A stretch of 64,000 nucleotides of DNA from Xylophilus rhododendri (GTDB taxonomy: Bacteria; Pseudomonadota; Gammaproteobacteria; Burkholderiales; Burkholderiaceae_C), in the NCBI RefSeq assembly GCF_009906855.1, contig NZ_CP047650.1, forward strand, positions 3,100,001 to 3,164,000. Reading direction: 5' to 3'. The position numbers were made by a program, and so were the translations under genes. Within the stretch, counting starts at the first letter, position 1. The number at the start of each line of letters is the position of its first letter. The notes below the pieces were generated by a model. It was given only the letters and a program-made list of their open reading frames with translations, made no database searches and had not been told where the DNA came from. This document shows positions 1-8,246 of the stretch, one piece after another.

Positions 1-1
1 C

Positions 2-670
2 AACACCGTCTTCATCTCGGCCGACCATGCGGCGCGCCACGGTTCCACCGTCTTCGTGCGCAACGGCCTGGACTGGTCGGCCTACGGCGTGGTGGATTTC
101 GACCGGCCCCGGCCCGGCTTCCATTTCCTCGGCAAGGCTTCCTGGCGGGTGAAGAACGTGCAGGGTGCGATCGATGTCACCGGCGATGCCGGCGTGCGCC
201 TGGACGTGCTGGGCGGCGTTCGTTTCAATTTCAAGCGCGGCATCCGGCTGACCTTCACGCCGCGGGTGCACTTCCACGGCATGGTCGGCGGCGAGAGGAA
301 GATGGGCCTGCTCAACGCCTCGCGCGGCCTGGTGTTTCCGGTGCTGTGGCACGAGCCTTTCGGCCTGGCGGTGATCGAGAGCCTGTACTTCGGCTGCCCG
401 GTGTTCGGCACGCCCTATGGCGCGCTGCCCGAGCTGGTGCCCGGGGATTGCGGCGTGCTGTCCACCAGCCGCGCCGAACTGGCCGAGGCGGTGCGCGGGC
501 GATCGTTCGACGCACGCGCCTGCCATGCGCTGGCGGTGCGGGAGTTCGGGGCGGACACCATGGCTCCCGGCTATCTGAGGCTCTACGAAAAAATCACCGC
601 TGGCGAGTGCCTGCACGCAGAGCCGCCGCGTCTTCGGGAAGAAGCCCGCCGGCTGGCTTGGCGGCCTTGA
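2..670 (+). CDS. Glycosyltransferase, group 1 (GT4-like), C-terminal part
   Basis: The reading frame is open from base 2, so the gene starts upstream of the window and only about 222 C-terminal residues are seen. The segment reading EPFGLAVIESLYFGCPVF followed by GTPYGALPELV is the nucleotide-sugar binding signature of GT-B fold retaining transferases (E-x7-E type), and the C-terminal helix is as expected. Such enzymes transfer a sugar from an NDP-sugar or GDP-sugar in cell envelope or exopolysaccharide synthesis; donor and acceptor cannot be told from this part. The PEP-CTERM gene downstream fits an exopolysaccharide-linked neighbourhood, but this is inference. Confidence 0.8.
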   Translation, partial: NTVFISADHAARHGSTVFVRNGLDWSAYGVVDFDRPRPGFHFLGKASWRVKNVQGAIDVTGDAGVRLDVLGGVRFNFKRGIRLTFTPRVHFHGMVGGERKMGLLNASRGLVFPVLWHEPFGLAVIESLYFGCPVFGTPYGALPELVPGDCGVLSTSRAELAEAVRGRSFDARACHALAVREFGADTMAPGYLRLYEKITAGECLHAEPPRLREEARRLAWRP

Positions 671-859
671 CCTCGTGTTGCCGAAGGAGCCGCCAGGCCA
701 AAATGAATGGAAGTGCCCGCATTTAATCGGACATCCTGAATATATTTCAACCTGCGAGATATCCTTGATAATCTCTGCGCCGACTGTAGTTAGGTCCTTT
801 TGGGCTATCGCGCTTCCGAGGGGCGTCGCGCAATATGAGCGCAACTTCAGGAGGGCAAA

Positions 860-1393
860 ATGAAAATCTTCGTACCGTTGGTATTATCCGTGGCCTGCAT
901 CGCATCCGCTCCGGCCATGGCGAATCAAATAACATTTGGCGGCGATACCGGGGACGGCCCGGGTTTCGAGCGGCCCGGACCGGGTGTGATCGGAAGCGCC
1001 TATCGATATCTGTCATACGCCTTTACAGTATCTCAGGCCGGTATATATACATTCACCAGCACGGCAATGGATTTCGATAACCTGACGGCTTTGTATCTGG
1101 GGGATGCGACGGTGGTGGATGCGGCGCATCTGCTGATTTACAACGACGACAGTACGGATGCTCGCCATTCCGGTTTTGACTATTCGCTGGCCGCCAACAC
1201 CACCTACAACTTCGTGACCACGGCATATTCGCTTGGCCAAAGCGGGGTGGTCTCCAATTCAATCACGGGTGCAGGGACGATATCGCCTTTCGTCTCCGCT
1301 GTTCCAGAGCCGGAAACGGTCGCGATGCTGCTGGCCGGCATGGGCACCATGTGGATGAAATTGCGCCGCCGGCAAAAGCAGCAGTGCCAATAG
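860..1393 (+). CDS. PEP-CTERM sorting-domain protein
   Basis: This is a 177-residue exported protein. It has an N-terminal signal peptide (MKIFVPLVLSVACIASAPAM, cleavage near residue 22), a beta-rich body with a repeated YLGDAT / LLIYNDDS pattern, and a classic C-terminal PEP-CTERM tail: VPEPETVAMLLAGMG, a hydrophobic stretch, then KLRRRQKQ. Such tails are processed by exosortase (EpsH/XrtA family) and the proteins are linked to the envelope or exopolysaccharide. The start has a good ribosome binding site (AGGAGGGC) 5 bases before ATG. The upstream 190 bases are clearly more AT-rich than the surroundings. No exosortase gene is in the window. The function of the body is unknown. Confidence 0.88.
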   Translation: MKIFVPLVLSVACIASAPAMANQITFGGDTGDGPGFERPGPGVIGSAYRYLSYAFTVSQAGIYTFTSTAMDFDNLTALYLGDATVVDAAHLLIYNDDSTDARHSGFDYSLAANTTYNFVTTAYSLGQSGVVSNSITGAGTISPFVSAVPEPETVAMLLAGMGTMWMKLRRRQKQQCQ

Positions 1394-1411
1394 CGCACCC
1401 GCGGCAGGGGA

Positions 1412-2704
1412 TCAGGCCGCCGGCAGCGTCACCACGAACACCGCCCCGCCGCCTTCGCGCTCCTCGCAGCGCACCGTGCCGCCGTGGCGCTGAACGATGG
1501 TCCTAACCAGCGCCAGGCCCAGGCCCACGCCGCCCTCGCGCTCGCTGGCGCCGGGCAGGCGGTAGAAGGGCTCGAAGATGCGTTCGCGCAGTTCGGCCGG
1601 CACGCCCGGGCCGCGGTCGCTGACCCGCAGCAGGGCGTGTTCGCCTTCCCGGCGCAGCGAGAGTTCGATCTCGCCCCGGCCATAGCGCCGCGCGTTCTCC
1701 AGCAGGTTGCGCACCACCCGGCGCAGCAGGCGCGACACGCCACGTGTTTCCACGCCGGCCATGCCCGCGTCGCCCAGGTCGAGTTCGGCACCCACCCGGG
1801 CGCATTCCTCGGCGGCCAGGCCGACCAGGTCCACCGTCTCCACCGTGCCGATGTCGGCCTCGTCGGCATCGAGCCGGCTGGCCAGCAGGATCTCGTCGAT
1901 CAGCTGGTCGAGTTCGCCGATGTTGCGGGCGATCTCGTCGCGCGCCATGGAGCCGGCCGGGTTCATCAGCTCCAGCCCCATGCGGATGCGCGCCAGCGGC
2001 GAGCGCAATTCGTGCGAGGCATTGGCCAGCAGCGACTTGTGCGAATGCACCAGGCGCTCGATGCGTTCGGCCGCATGGTTGAAGCGCCGCGCCAGGAAGG
2101 CCACCTCGTCGCTGCCCTGCACCGGCACACGCACCGACAGGTCGCCCTGGCCCCATTGCTCCACGCTCTGCTGCAGCTTCTCCAGCCGGCGGGTGAGCTT
2201 GCGGATGATCGGATAGGTGGCCAGCGCCACCGCCACGCCAACCAGGCCCAGCGTCCAGAAGAAGCCGAAGGGCGGCCGGTTCCAGAAGCTGCGCGGCGGC
2301 CGCGGCAGGTGCACGGTGATGGTCTGGCCGTCGTGCATGGCGACCGCGAATTCGGGGCCGCTGCGCACCGGCCGACCTTCCTCGGCCTGCTCGGCGTCGG
2401 GCGGCGCCGGCTGCGGCGGCGGGCCGGCCTCGCCGTGCGGGCCGCGGCGCGGGCGCAGGGCGCCGCTGCCGATCACCTCGCCGGCCTCGTTGCGCACGAA
2501 GACCTCGCGCAGCGGCGGGTCCGAGGCCATCTGCCAGGCCCAGCCCACCAGCAGGGTCAGCACCGCGACCGCCAGCACCACCGCCAGCCAGATGCGCACA
2601 TAGAGCCGGCGCGCCAGCCGCATCAGGGAGGCCGAGCGGCGGCGGCTCGCGGTGGGGGCGCTGCCCTGGTAGGGCGGCAGGCTGTCGGGCGGCAGGTTGG
2701 CCAC
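1412..2704 (-). CDS. Two-component sensor histidine kinase
   Basis: This 430-residue membrane kinase has a transmembrane helix at about 36-57, a Pro-rich periplasmic region at 58-146, a second helix at 147-166, HAMP, HisKA with H-box SHELRSPLARIR (phospho-accepting His about 231), and HATPase_c with N-box NLLENARRYG, G1 DRGPGVP, F-box FEPFYRL and G2 GVGLGLAL. Architecture resembles CpxA/RstB-type kinases. It begins only 6 bases after the response regulator stop, so the two form one transcription unit. The periplasmic domain has no recognised sensor fold; the signal is unknown. Confidence 0.92.
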   Translation of the reverse strand: MANLPPDSLPPYQGSAPTASRRRSASLMRLARRLYVRIWLAVVLAVAVLTLLVGWAWQMASDPPLREVFVRNEAGEVIGSGALRPRRGPHGEAGPPPQPAPPDAEQAEEGRPVRSGPEFAVAMHDGQTITVHLPRPPRSFWNRPPFGFFWTLGLVGVAVALATYPIIRKLTRRLEKLQQSVEQWGQGDLSVRVPVQGSDEVAFLARRFNHAAERIERLVHSHKSLLANASHELRSPLARIRMGLELMNPAGSMARDEIARNIGELDQLIDEILLASRLDADEADIGTVETVDLVGLAAEECARVGAELDLGDAGMAGVETRGVSRLLRRVVRNLLENARRYGRGEIELSLRREGEHALLRVSDRGPGVPAELRERIFEPFYRLPGASEREGGVGLGLALVRTIVQRHGGTVRCEEREGGGAVFVVTLPAA

Positions 2705-2710
2705 GGAGGG

Positions 2711-3430
2711 CTAGTCCTGCTGCTTGGCGAAGACGTAGCCCACGCCGCGCACCGTCAGGATGCGCTTGGGGTTCTTGGCATCGGCCTCGATGGCCGCGCG
2801 GATGCGGCCCATGTGCACGTCGATCGAGCGGTCGAAGGCTTCGAGTTCGCGGCCGCGCACGGCTTCCATGATCTGGTCGCGGGTCAGAACGCGGCCGGCG
2901 CGCTCGGCCAGCGCCACCAGCAGGTCGAACTGGTAGGAGGTGACTTCCGCGCCCTTGCCGGCCACGGACACGGTGCGCGCATCGCGGTCGATCTCCAGCG
3001 AGCCGAACTGCATGCTGCGGCTGGCGCTGGCCGCGCCCTCGCTGCGGCGGCGCAGGATGGCGCGGATGCGCGCCAGCAGCTCGCGCGGCTCGAAGGGCTT
3101 GGGCAGGTAGTCGTCGGCGCCGAGCTCCAGGCCGATGATGCGGTCCATCGGATCGCCCTTGGCGGTGAGCATCAGCACCGGCACCTGCGCCATCGGGCCG
3201 GACAGGCCGCGGATGCGGCGGCAGACGTCCAGGCCGTCCATGTCGGGCAGCATCAGGTCGAGGATGACCAGGTCGCAGACAGCGCCGCCGCCGTCGCCCT
3301 GCAGTTTCTGCAGGCCGTCGGTGGCGCTCGCGGCGTGGGTGAAGCCGAAGCCCGATTGGGCCAGGTACTCGCCGACCATCTGGGCCAGGCGGGTGTCGTC
3401 TTCGATCATCAGGAGTTGGGGACTGGGCAT
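2711..3430 (-). CDS. OmpR-family response regulator
   Basis: A 239-residue DNA-binding response regulator. The receiver domain (1-120) has acidic residues near 10-12 (IEDD), phospho-accepting Asp58 (VILDLMLPDMDG) and the conserved Lys in YLPKPFEPREL. The C-terminal winged-helix (about 135-235) ends in the typical TVRGVGYVF. It is the first gene of a two-gene unit with the sensor kinase and most likely its partner. Sequence pattern is close to CpxR/RstA, but targets cannot be read from the sequence. ATG start; the upstream gap to the ampG-like gene is about 70 bases. Confidence 0.93.
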   Translation of the reverse strand: MPSPQLLMIEDDTRLAQMVGEYLAQSGFGFTHAASATDGLQKLQGDGGGAVCDLVILDLMLPDMDGLDVCRRIRGLSGPMAQVPVLMLTAKGDPMDRIIGLELGADDYLPKPFEPRELLARIRAILRRRSEGAASASRSMQFGSLEIDRDARTVSVAGKGAEVTSYQFDLLVALAERAGRVLTRDQIMEAVRGRELEAFDRSIDVHMGRIRAAIEADAKNPKRILTVRGVGYVFAKQQD

Positions 3431-3500
3431 GGGGGTGATCCTCCTGTGCTTGGGGGGTGTGGGCGTTGTCGCAGCCGTAAAGTTAGGTAAAACGCCCGCG

Positions 3501-4883
3501 CTACATTCGCGCGGGCCGGGCCTCGCCGACCGGCGTGGCCCGCCGGGCCAGGGCCACCAGCGCCAGCACCGGCAGGCCGAGCAGGGCGGTGCCGGCGAAG
3601 AAGCTGCCGTAGCCGAAGCGGTCGACCATGTCGCCGGAAAAGCCCGCCAGGAACTTGGGCAGCACCAGCATCAGCGAGCTGAACAGCGCGTACTGCGTGG
3701 CCGAGTAACGCAGATTGGTCAGCCCCGAAAGATAGGCCACGAAGGCCGAGGTGGCGATGCCGCCGGCCAGGTTGTCGGCGGCCACCACCAGCACCAGGCC
3801 GGTGACGTCGTGGCCGCGGGTGCCCAGCCAGGCGAAGAGCAGGTTGGTCAGCGCCGACAGCAGCGCGCCCAGCATCAGCACCCGCATCACGCCCAGGCGC
3901 ATGGCCAGCGCGCCGCCGGCGAAGGCGCCGACCAGCGTCATCACCACCCCGTAGAGCTTGGTGACCGTGGCCACCTCGGCCTTGGTGTAGCCCATGTCCA
4001 CGTAGAAGGGATTGGCCATGATGCCCATCACCACATCGCTGATGCGGTAGACAGCGATCAGCGCCAGCACCAGCAGGGCCCGGCCGCCGTAGCGGCGGAA
4101 GAAGTCGGCGAAGGGCTCGATCAGCGTGCCGCGCAGCCATTCGGCGGCGCCGCGGGCGGCCACCGGCGGACGCGGCGCCGGCTCGGCCGACAGCAGGGTG
4201 GTGAGGATGCCCACCAGCATCGACGCCGCCATCGCCGCATAGGCATAACGCCAGGCCGCGGCCTGGTAGCCGCCGCCATTCACCTCGGCCAGGGCCGCCA
4301 GCGCCAGCGCGCCGGCACCGGCCCAGATCATGGCCAGGCGGTAGCCCGTCTGGTAGGTGGCGGCCAGCGCGGCCTGGCGCTCGGCGCCGGCCGATTCGAT
4401 GCGGAAGGCGTCCAGCGCCACGTCCTGCGTGGCCGAGGCGAAAGCCACCGCCAGCGCGCACCACACCACCGGCTGCAGCGCCTGGCCCGGATCGTTGAAG
4501 GCCATGCCCAGCAGGCCCGCCGCCACGCCGCATTGCGACAGCAGCAGCCAGGCCCGCCGCTGGCCGAAGGTGCGGCTGAGCAGCGGCAGCGGCATCCGGT
4601 CCACCAGCGGCGACCAGACCCATTTGAAGGCGTAGGTCAGCCCGATCCAGCTCAGGTGGCCGATGGCCGAGCGGTCGATCGAGGCCTCGCGCAGCCAGAA
4701 GCTGAAGGTGCCCAGCACCAGCAGCAGCGGCAGTCCCGAGGAGAAGCCCAGCGCCAGCATGCGCAGGCTGGCCGGCTCCAGGTAGACCTTCAGCGCCTGC
4801 CGCCAGGACGGCCGGACGGCGGTTTCGGTCAGTGTGGCGGTGGGGTCCCGGGGGACGGCGGCGGGTGGTGCGGATGGTTGCAT
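3501..4883 (-). CDS. ampG: AmpG-family muropeptide MFS permease
   Basis: A 460-residue major facilitator with at least 12 hydrophobic helices. The N-terminal signature LGFSSGLPLLLVLGTFSFWL, then DRSAIGHLSWIGLTYAFKW and a WSPLVDR segment, match the AmpG family, inner-membrane importers of anhydro-muropeptides for cell-wall recycling. ATG at 4883 is preferred over the ATG further upstream (4946), because the upstream choice would overlap the start of the divergent GntR gene and add an atypical low-complexity tail. No beta-lactamase or ampD gene is next to it. The exact substrate is inferred from family only. Confidence 0.85.
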   Translation of the reverse strand: MQPSAPPAAVPRDPTATLTETAVRPSWRQALKVYLEPASLRMLALGFSSGLPLLLVLGTFSFWLREASIDRSAIGHLSWIGLTYAFKWVWSPLVDRMPLPLLSRTFGQRRAWLLLSQCGVAAGLLGMAFNDPGQALQPVVWCALAVAFASATQDVALDAFRIESAGAERQAALAATYQTGYRLAMIWAGAGALALAALAEVNGGGYQAAAWRYAYAAMAASMLVGILTTLLSAEPAPRPPVAARGAAEWLRGTLIEPFADFFRRYGGRALLVLALIAVYRISDVVMGIMANPFYVDMGYTKAEVATVTKLYGVVMTLVGAFAGGALAMRLGVMRVLMLGALLSALTNLLFAWLGTRGHDVTGLVLVVAADNLAGGIATSAFVAYLSGLTNLRYSATQYALFSSLMLVLPKFLAGFSGDMVDRFGYGSFFAGTALLGLPVLALVALARRATPVGEARPARM

Positions 4884-4944
4884 GGCGCGCGGGGGTTGGC
4901 TGCCTATTATTGATTGCGCCGGAGGCGCCGCTAACATTCTCACC

Positions 4945-5682
4945 ATGACCGATCTTCCCCTGCTGCTGCCCCACGCCGCCGCGCCGCCTCCGGCGCCGCT
5001 GGGCCGGCTCGCCGACGAGGTCTACAGCCTGATCCAGCAGGACATCGCCTATTTCCGCCGTGTGCCGGGCGACCGCTTCACCGAGGGCGACATCGCCACC
5101 CAGCTCGGCATCTCGCGCACGCCGGTGCGCCAGGCCCTGTTCCGGCTGCGCGACGAGGGTCTGGTGGAACTGCTGTTTCGCAGCGGCTGGCGGGTGCGGC
5201 CCTTCAACTTCGCGCGTTTCGAGCAGCTCTACGAACTGCGCCGGGTGCTGGAGATCACCTCGGTGCACCGCCTCTGCGAGGGTGGCCGCACCCCCGGTCA
5301 TGCCCTGCTCGACGCCCTGGCCCACCGCTGGCTGGCGCCGCCGCAGGAGCGCAGCACCGATGCCAACGAAGTCGCGCTGTGGGATGAGGACTTCCACTGC
5401 GACATCGTCGAGGCCGCCGGCAACGAGGAGATCGCCCGGGTGCACCGCGAGGTGACCGAGCGCATCCGCATCATCCGCCGCCTCGACTTCACCCGCCTGC
5501 CGCGCATCGACGCCGCCTACCAGGAGCATGCGCAGATCCTGTCGGCCATCCTCACCAAGCGCGGCAACCAGGCCGCGATGCTGCTGCGCGCGCACATCGA
5601 GTCGAGCCAGGCGGAGGTGCACAAGATCACGCTGCACCAGGTGCACATGGCGCAGCGGGCGGGGCGGGGCGGCGGGGCTTGA
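4945..5682 (+). CDS. GntR/FCD-family transcriptional regulator
   Basis: A 245-residue regulator with an N-terminal winged helix (about 20-90, including GDIATQLGISRTPVRQALFR and EGLVELLF) and a C-terminal FCD ligand-binding helical domain containing the metal-binding pattern of the family (DEDFHCDIVEAAGNEE and later histidines). ATG at 4945 gives the normal length. It is divergent from the ampG-like gene with about 60 bases between starts, so it may control that gene or itself, although FCD regulators more often control catabolic operons. The effector is unknown. Confidence 0.9.
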   Translation: MTDLPLLLPHAAAPPPAPLGRLADEVYSLIQQDIAYFRRVPGDRFTEGDIATQLGISRTPVRQALFRLRDEGLVELLFRSGWRVRPFNFARFEQLYELRRVLEITSVHRLCEGGRTPGHALLDALAHRWLAPPQERSTDANEVALWDEDFHCDIVEAAGNEEIARVHREVTERIRIIRRLDFTRLPRIDAAYQEHAQILSAILTKRGNQAAMLLRAHIESSQAEVHKITLHQVHMAQRAGRGGGA

Positions 5683-5695
5683 GCCGGCGCGCTGA

Positions 5696-6025
5696 TCAAC
5701 CCCAGGAGCGGGTGAGCAGTTCGTCCATGGCGTCGGTGATGGCCTGGCCGTTTTCCGCCAGCGATCCAACGACCTCGCCCATCTGGTCCATCGCCACGGA
5801 AATCGTATCCAGCGGGTGCAGGACGACCGCGACACCTTCGACACTGAAGACGGGGTTCATCCGCGACCGTTCGCTGGCGGCCTTTGCCGCCAGCAAGGCC
5901 TGCCGCACCAGCGGAACGACGACCCGGCGGCGATAGCCGTCGAACTGCCGGGACTGGACGACCACGACGAACGGAATCGAATCGCGCAAGGGCCCCTTGT
6001 TGCGATGAACGTCGAACTGCGCCAT
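5696..6025 (-). CDS. ccdB: CcdB-family toxin (gyrase poison)
   Basis: A 109-residue protein with the CcdB fold signature: the start AQFDVHRN, VVVVQSRQFD, RRVVVPLV, the central NPVFSVEGVAVVLHPLD and the C-terminal GEVVGSLAENGQAITDAMDEL. CcdB poisons DNA gyrase. In F-plasmid CcdB the last residues (Trp-Gly-Ile) are required for poisoning; here the protein ends in Trp-Gly, so the key Trp and Gly are kept but the final Ile is absent. The start codon overlaps the ccdA stop (TAATG), the usual translational coupling of the module. It converges on the GntR gene with a 13-base gap. Confidence 0.9.
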   Translation of the reverse strand: MAQFDVHRNKGPLRDSIPFVVVVQSRQFDGYRRRVVVPLVRQALLAAKAASERSRMNPVFSVEGVAVVLHPLDTISVAMDQMGEVVGSLAENGQAITDAMDELLTRSWG

Positions 6026-6273
6026 TACAAGGTCGAGTGCTCGTCCGCAAACGAGCCGATGCGGTCATGCACCGCGTTCCACTCCTGCGCGCAGGCTTCG
6101 GCAGCGTCCCGGTGGCTGCGCAGCGCAGCCTGCCGTTCCGTCACGAAACCGGTCAGCAGCAATTCCACCGTGGCGGAAAGGTTGTCGGTCAAGGTCCTGG
6201 CTTGAATGATCAGGTCTTCGTTCAACGTCAGATTCACGGCCCTCTTGCGGGGCGCTGCAGCGATTGCTTCCAT
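6025..6273 (-). CDS. ccdA: CcdA-family antitoxin
   Basis: An 82-residue protein with an N-terminal ribbon-helix-helix (KRAVNLTLNEDLIIQARTL) and an acidic, extended C-terminal tail (EWNAVHDRIGSFADEH) that should wrap CcdB. It lies directly before ccdB and overlaps it by one base. ATG at 6273 was chosen over ATGs at 6300 and 6306, because those lie inside a pair of 8-base palindromes that look like the autoregulatory operator. Slightly longer than F-plasmid CcdA (72 residues). Confidence 0.88.
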   Translation of the reverse strand: MEAIAAAPRKRAVNLTLNEDLIIQARTLTDNLSATVELLLTGFVTERQAALRSHRDAAEACAQEWNAVHDRIGSFADEHSTL

Positions 6274-6298
6274 GACTGCGGTTCCGTTGGGGTGGATC

Positions 6299-6317
6299 AT
6301 GCGCATGGTATGCGCAT
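6299..6317. promoter_or_regulatory. Probable ccdAB operator: tandem palindromes
   Basis: Two copies of the perfect 8-base palindrome ATGCGCAT lie at 6299-6306 and 6310-6317, 11 bases apart start to start, which is one helical turn. They sit about 26 bases upstream of the chosen ccdA start. Ribbon-helix-helix antitoxins bind such tandem short palindromes as side-by-side dimers, so this is the likely site of CcdA/CcdAB autoregulation. Protein binding itself is inference. Confidence 0.6.
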
Positions 6318-6344
6318 GGCCGCGACATGGCAATTCGCCGGCCT

Positions 6345-7523
6345 TCAAGCCCGGTCGATCGTCTCGGTGGCGATCAATTGCTCGCAGCTCAGCACCACTG
6401 TCACCGCCTTCTCGATCGCGTTGTTGGCATCGGCGATGCCCATGCCCAGGTCGAGCGCCAGGCCGATGGCCAGGTCCACGTATTTCACCCAGCCGGGGAT
6501 GCCGTCTTCCATCTTCTCCAGCGCCGCCTCGAAGGCGAGCTGGCGTTTCTCGGCGCGCTCGACCGATTCGTTGACCTTGATCGTGCCCTTGATCAGGATG
6601 TCCAGCGCCTTCTCCGACTTCTCCAGCGCCGTCGAGATCTTGCCCACCCTGGGCGCCGGCATGCTCTTCTTGGCCTTGTCGAACTTCTTGGCCCAGTCGG
6701 CCTGCAGATCCATCGCCTCGTAGATCTTCTTGGACATCTCGTGCGATTTCTTCTCGATCTTGCCGATGTCGATCTTGTGCAGCTCGATGCGCGACTTGCA
6801 GTTCTTCAGGCTCGGCGTGTCGATGCCCGCGACCTTGGCCAGCGCGTTGAGCCCCAGCTCCTTGGCCGCGTTGCCCTTGGGCTGCTTGTCGGTCATCACC
6901 TTCTTGAGCACCTTCAGCTCGGCCTGGATCACCTTGGCGATCTGGTCGGCCGACAGCGCCAGCTTGACGATCTCCTGGCTGATGGTCACGCCGCCGCGCA
7001 CCACACCCACGATGCCCAGCGGCGACAACGCGCCGTAGGTCAGCGCCGAGCCCGCCACGCTGGCGGTGATCACCAGCGCGGTCACCAGGATCTTGCCGCC
7101 GGCCTTGATGCGGAACTCGAGCAGGTCCTTCTGGCCTTTCTTGTAGCTTTCGAAGAGCTTGACCGAAGCGTCCGCCATCTCGCCGCTGGCCGCCTTGAAG
7201 CGGGCCTCCAGCATGGACTGCACGTCCTTGGTGAAGATGGCGGCGGTCTTGGCGTCGAACTTGCCGGCCTTGGCCTCGACGGCCAGGATGTCCTTGGCGG
7301 CAGCGTCGAGGGCGGTGCGGGCCTTGTCGCCGGCGGCTTCCTGCAGCTTGGCCAGCCAGGTCGGGTCCTTGGCGAGCTTCTTGAACAGATCGTCGTCGAG
7401 TTCGATGACGACCTGCAGGCTCATGGTCTTGGGCAGCTGGATGCGTTCCAGCTTGCCGCCGACCGCCTTGGCCAGGTATTTCGCGCCGTCGTAATCGACG
7501 GCGGTCCACTTTTTCGTGCCCAT
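6345..7523 (-). CDS. Uncharacterised Lys/Ala-rich helical protein with hydrophobic segment
   Basis: A 392-residue protein I do not recognise. ATG at 7523 is chosen because GGAG lies 7 bases before it. The sequence is mostly helical and unusually rich in Lys compared with Arg-rich neighbours. It has a beta-like N-terminus (LPKTMSLQVVIELDDDLF), charged helices to about 140, a hydrophobic double segment at about 144-176 (ILVTALVITASVAGSALTYG), a long charged helical region, and a second hydrophobic segment near the C-terminus (WVKYVDLAIGLALDLG). There is no signal peptide and there are few Cys. It lies between the CcdAB and VapBC modules, same strand, which suggests accessory DNA. A pore-forming or effector-like toxin is possible but unproven. 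Confidence 0.75.
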   Translation of the reverse strand: MGTKKWTAVDYDGAKYLAKAVGGKLERIQLPKTMSLQVVIELDDDLFKKLAKDPTWLAKLQEAAGDKARTALDAAAKDILAVEAKAGKFDAKTAAIFTKDVQSMLEARFKAASGEMADASVKLFESYKKGQKDLLEFRIKAGGKILVTALVITASVAGSALTYGALSPLGIVGVVRGGVTISQEIVKLALSADQIAKVIQAELKVLKKVMTDKQPKGNAAKELGLNALAKVAGIDTPSLKNCKSRIELHKIDIGKIEKKSHEMSKKIYEAMDLQADWAKKFDKAKKSMPAPRVGKISTALEKSEKALDILIKGTIKVNESVERAEKRQLAFEAALEKMEDGIPGWVKYVDLAIGLALDLGMGIADANNAIEKAVTVVLSCEQLIATETIDRA

Positions 7524-7599
7524 GCGTGACTCCGGGGAAAGGTCACGCACTGTTACAGATAAACTCGTTGTCTGCCAGTATCAGCGTGCCGGCTGGCGG

Positions 7600-8013
7600 T
7601 CAGCAGGAAGCGAACGGGTTTTCAATGCGCACGCCGCCCAGCACCGCGCCATGCTGCATGTCCTCGCTGAGGACCCTCTCGCATCCTCCAACGATGGCGG
7701 CTTGCACGATCAGGGCATCGTAGAAAGAAAGGCTGCGTAGGACATAGAGGTCCAGCGCCCCGGCGATCAGATCGGGTGATGCAGACACCATTTCGAATCG
7801 CCGGTAGAACCCGATTCGCTCCCGGATCAGGTCTGGCGGCAGGCGGAGCTTGCGCAAGGCGACATTCACGTACTCCTGCAGCACCTGCGTCGAGAGAACC
7901 GCGGTGCCTGCGCTGCGGGTGGCGGTGATGAGTGCGATGGCTCGTTTCTGCTTCGCGGGTTCGTCGGCGGCGTCGGCGTAGACAAGGACGTTTGTGTCCA
8001 GGAGGCTACGCAC
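7600..8013 (-). CDS. vapC: VapC-type PIN-domain toxin
   Basis: A 137-residue PIN-domain RNase. It begins with VRSLLDTNVLVYADA (first catalytic Asp), has the central STQVLQEYVNVALRK (acidic Glu), and the later LSFYDALIVQAA and GCERVLSEDMQHG (acidic Asp and Glu-Asp), so the acidic Mg-binding quartet is present. GTG at 8013 is chosen because GAGG lies upstream and it gives a normal PIN start; it overlaps the antitoxin end by 8 bases. VapC toxins cleave specific RNAs, often initiator tRNA; the target here is unknown. Confidence 0.88.
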   Translation of the reverse strand: MRSLLDTNVLVYADAADEPAKQKRAIALITATRSAGTAVLSTQVLQEYVNVALRKLRLPPDLIRERIGFYRRFEMVSASPDLIAGALDLYVLRSLSFYDALIVQAAIVGGCERVLSEDMQHGAVLGGVRIENPFASC

Positions 8014-8233
8014 GGCGGTTCGCCTCTTCGCGGTCGAAGCGCCAGCCCTCCAGCCGGCCCGGTGTGGCAAGGGCCGACCGCTCGAAGTTATCCAACTCGC
8101 TGGCCAACTGCTGGCTTCCCGCGAGTTGCTCCAAGTAGTCCCGCACGGCCTGGTTCAGGCTCTTGCCCATGGTGGCCGCAGCTGCGCGGGCTTGTTCGGC
8201 GATGCGTTCGTCTACGGACAAAGTGATGTTCAT
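8006..8233 (-). CDS. vapB: VapB-type antitoxin (ribbon-helix-helix)
   Basis: A 75-residue protein with an N-terminal ribbon-helix-helix (MNITLSVDERIAEQARAAA, MGKSLNQAVRDYLEQLAG) and a charged tail (FERSALATPGRLEGWRFDR) able to bind a PIN toxin. ATG at 8233 fits this fold better than the upstream in-frame start. The gene overlaps vapC by 8 bases. A palindromic promoter lies just upstream (8252-8264), consistent with autoregulation. Confidence 0.87.
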   Translation of the reverse strand: MNITLSVDERIAEQARAAAATMGKSLNQAVRDYLEQLAGSQQLASELDNFERSALATPGRLEGWRFDREEANRRA

Positions 8234-8246
8234 GGGTTGGAATCCT

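Noticed and set aside
780..855. Sigma-54 promoter before the PEP-CTERM gene
   Set aside because: PEP-CTERM genes can be sigma-54 controlled, but no GG-N10-GC element with correct spacing was found.
1484..3490. 668-residue open frame on the plus strand
   Set aside because: It is antisense to the sensor kinase and response regulator genes and has a His/Gln/Ala/Arg-rich shadow composition typical of GC-rich antisense frames.
6306..7509. Long frame joining ccdA to sequence over the 392-residue gene
   Set aside because: Only the CcdA part is real; the rest is an Arg/Gly/Gln shadow of the gene in the other minus frame.
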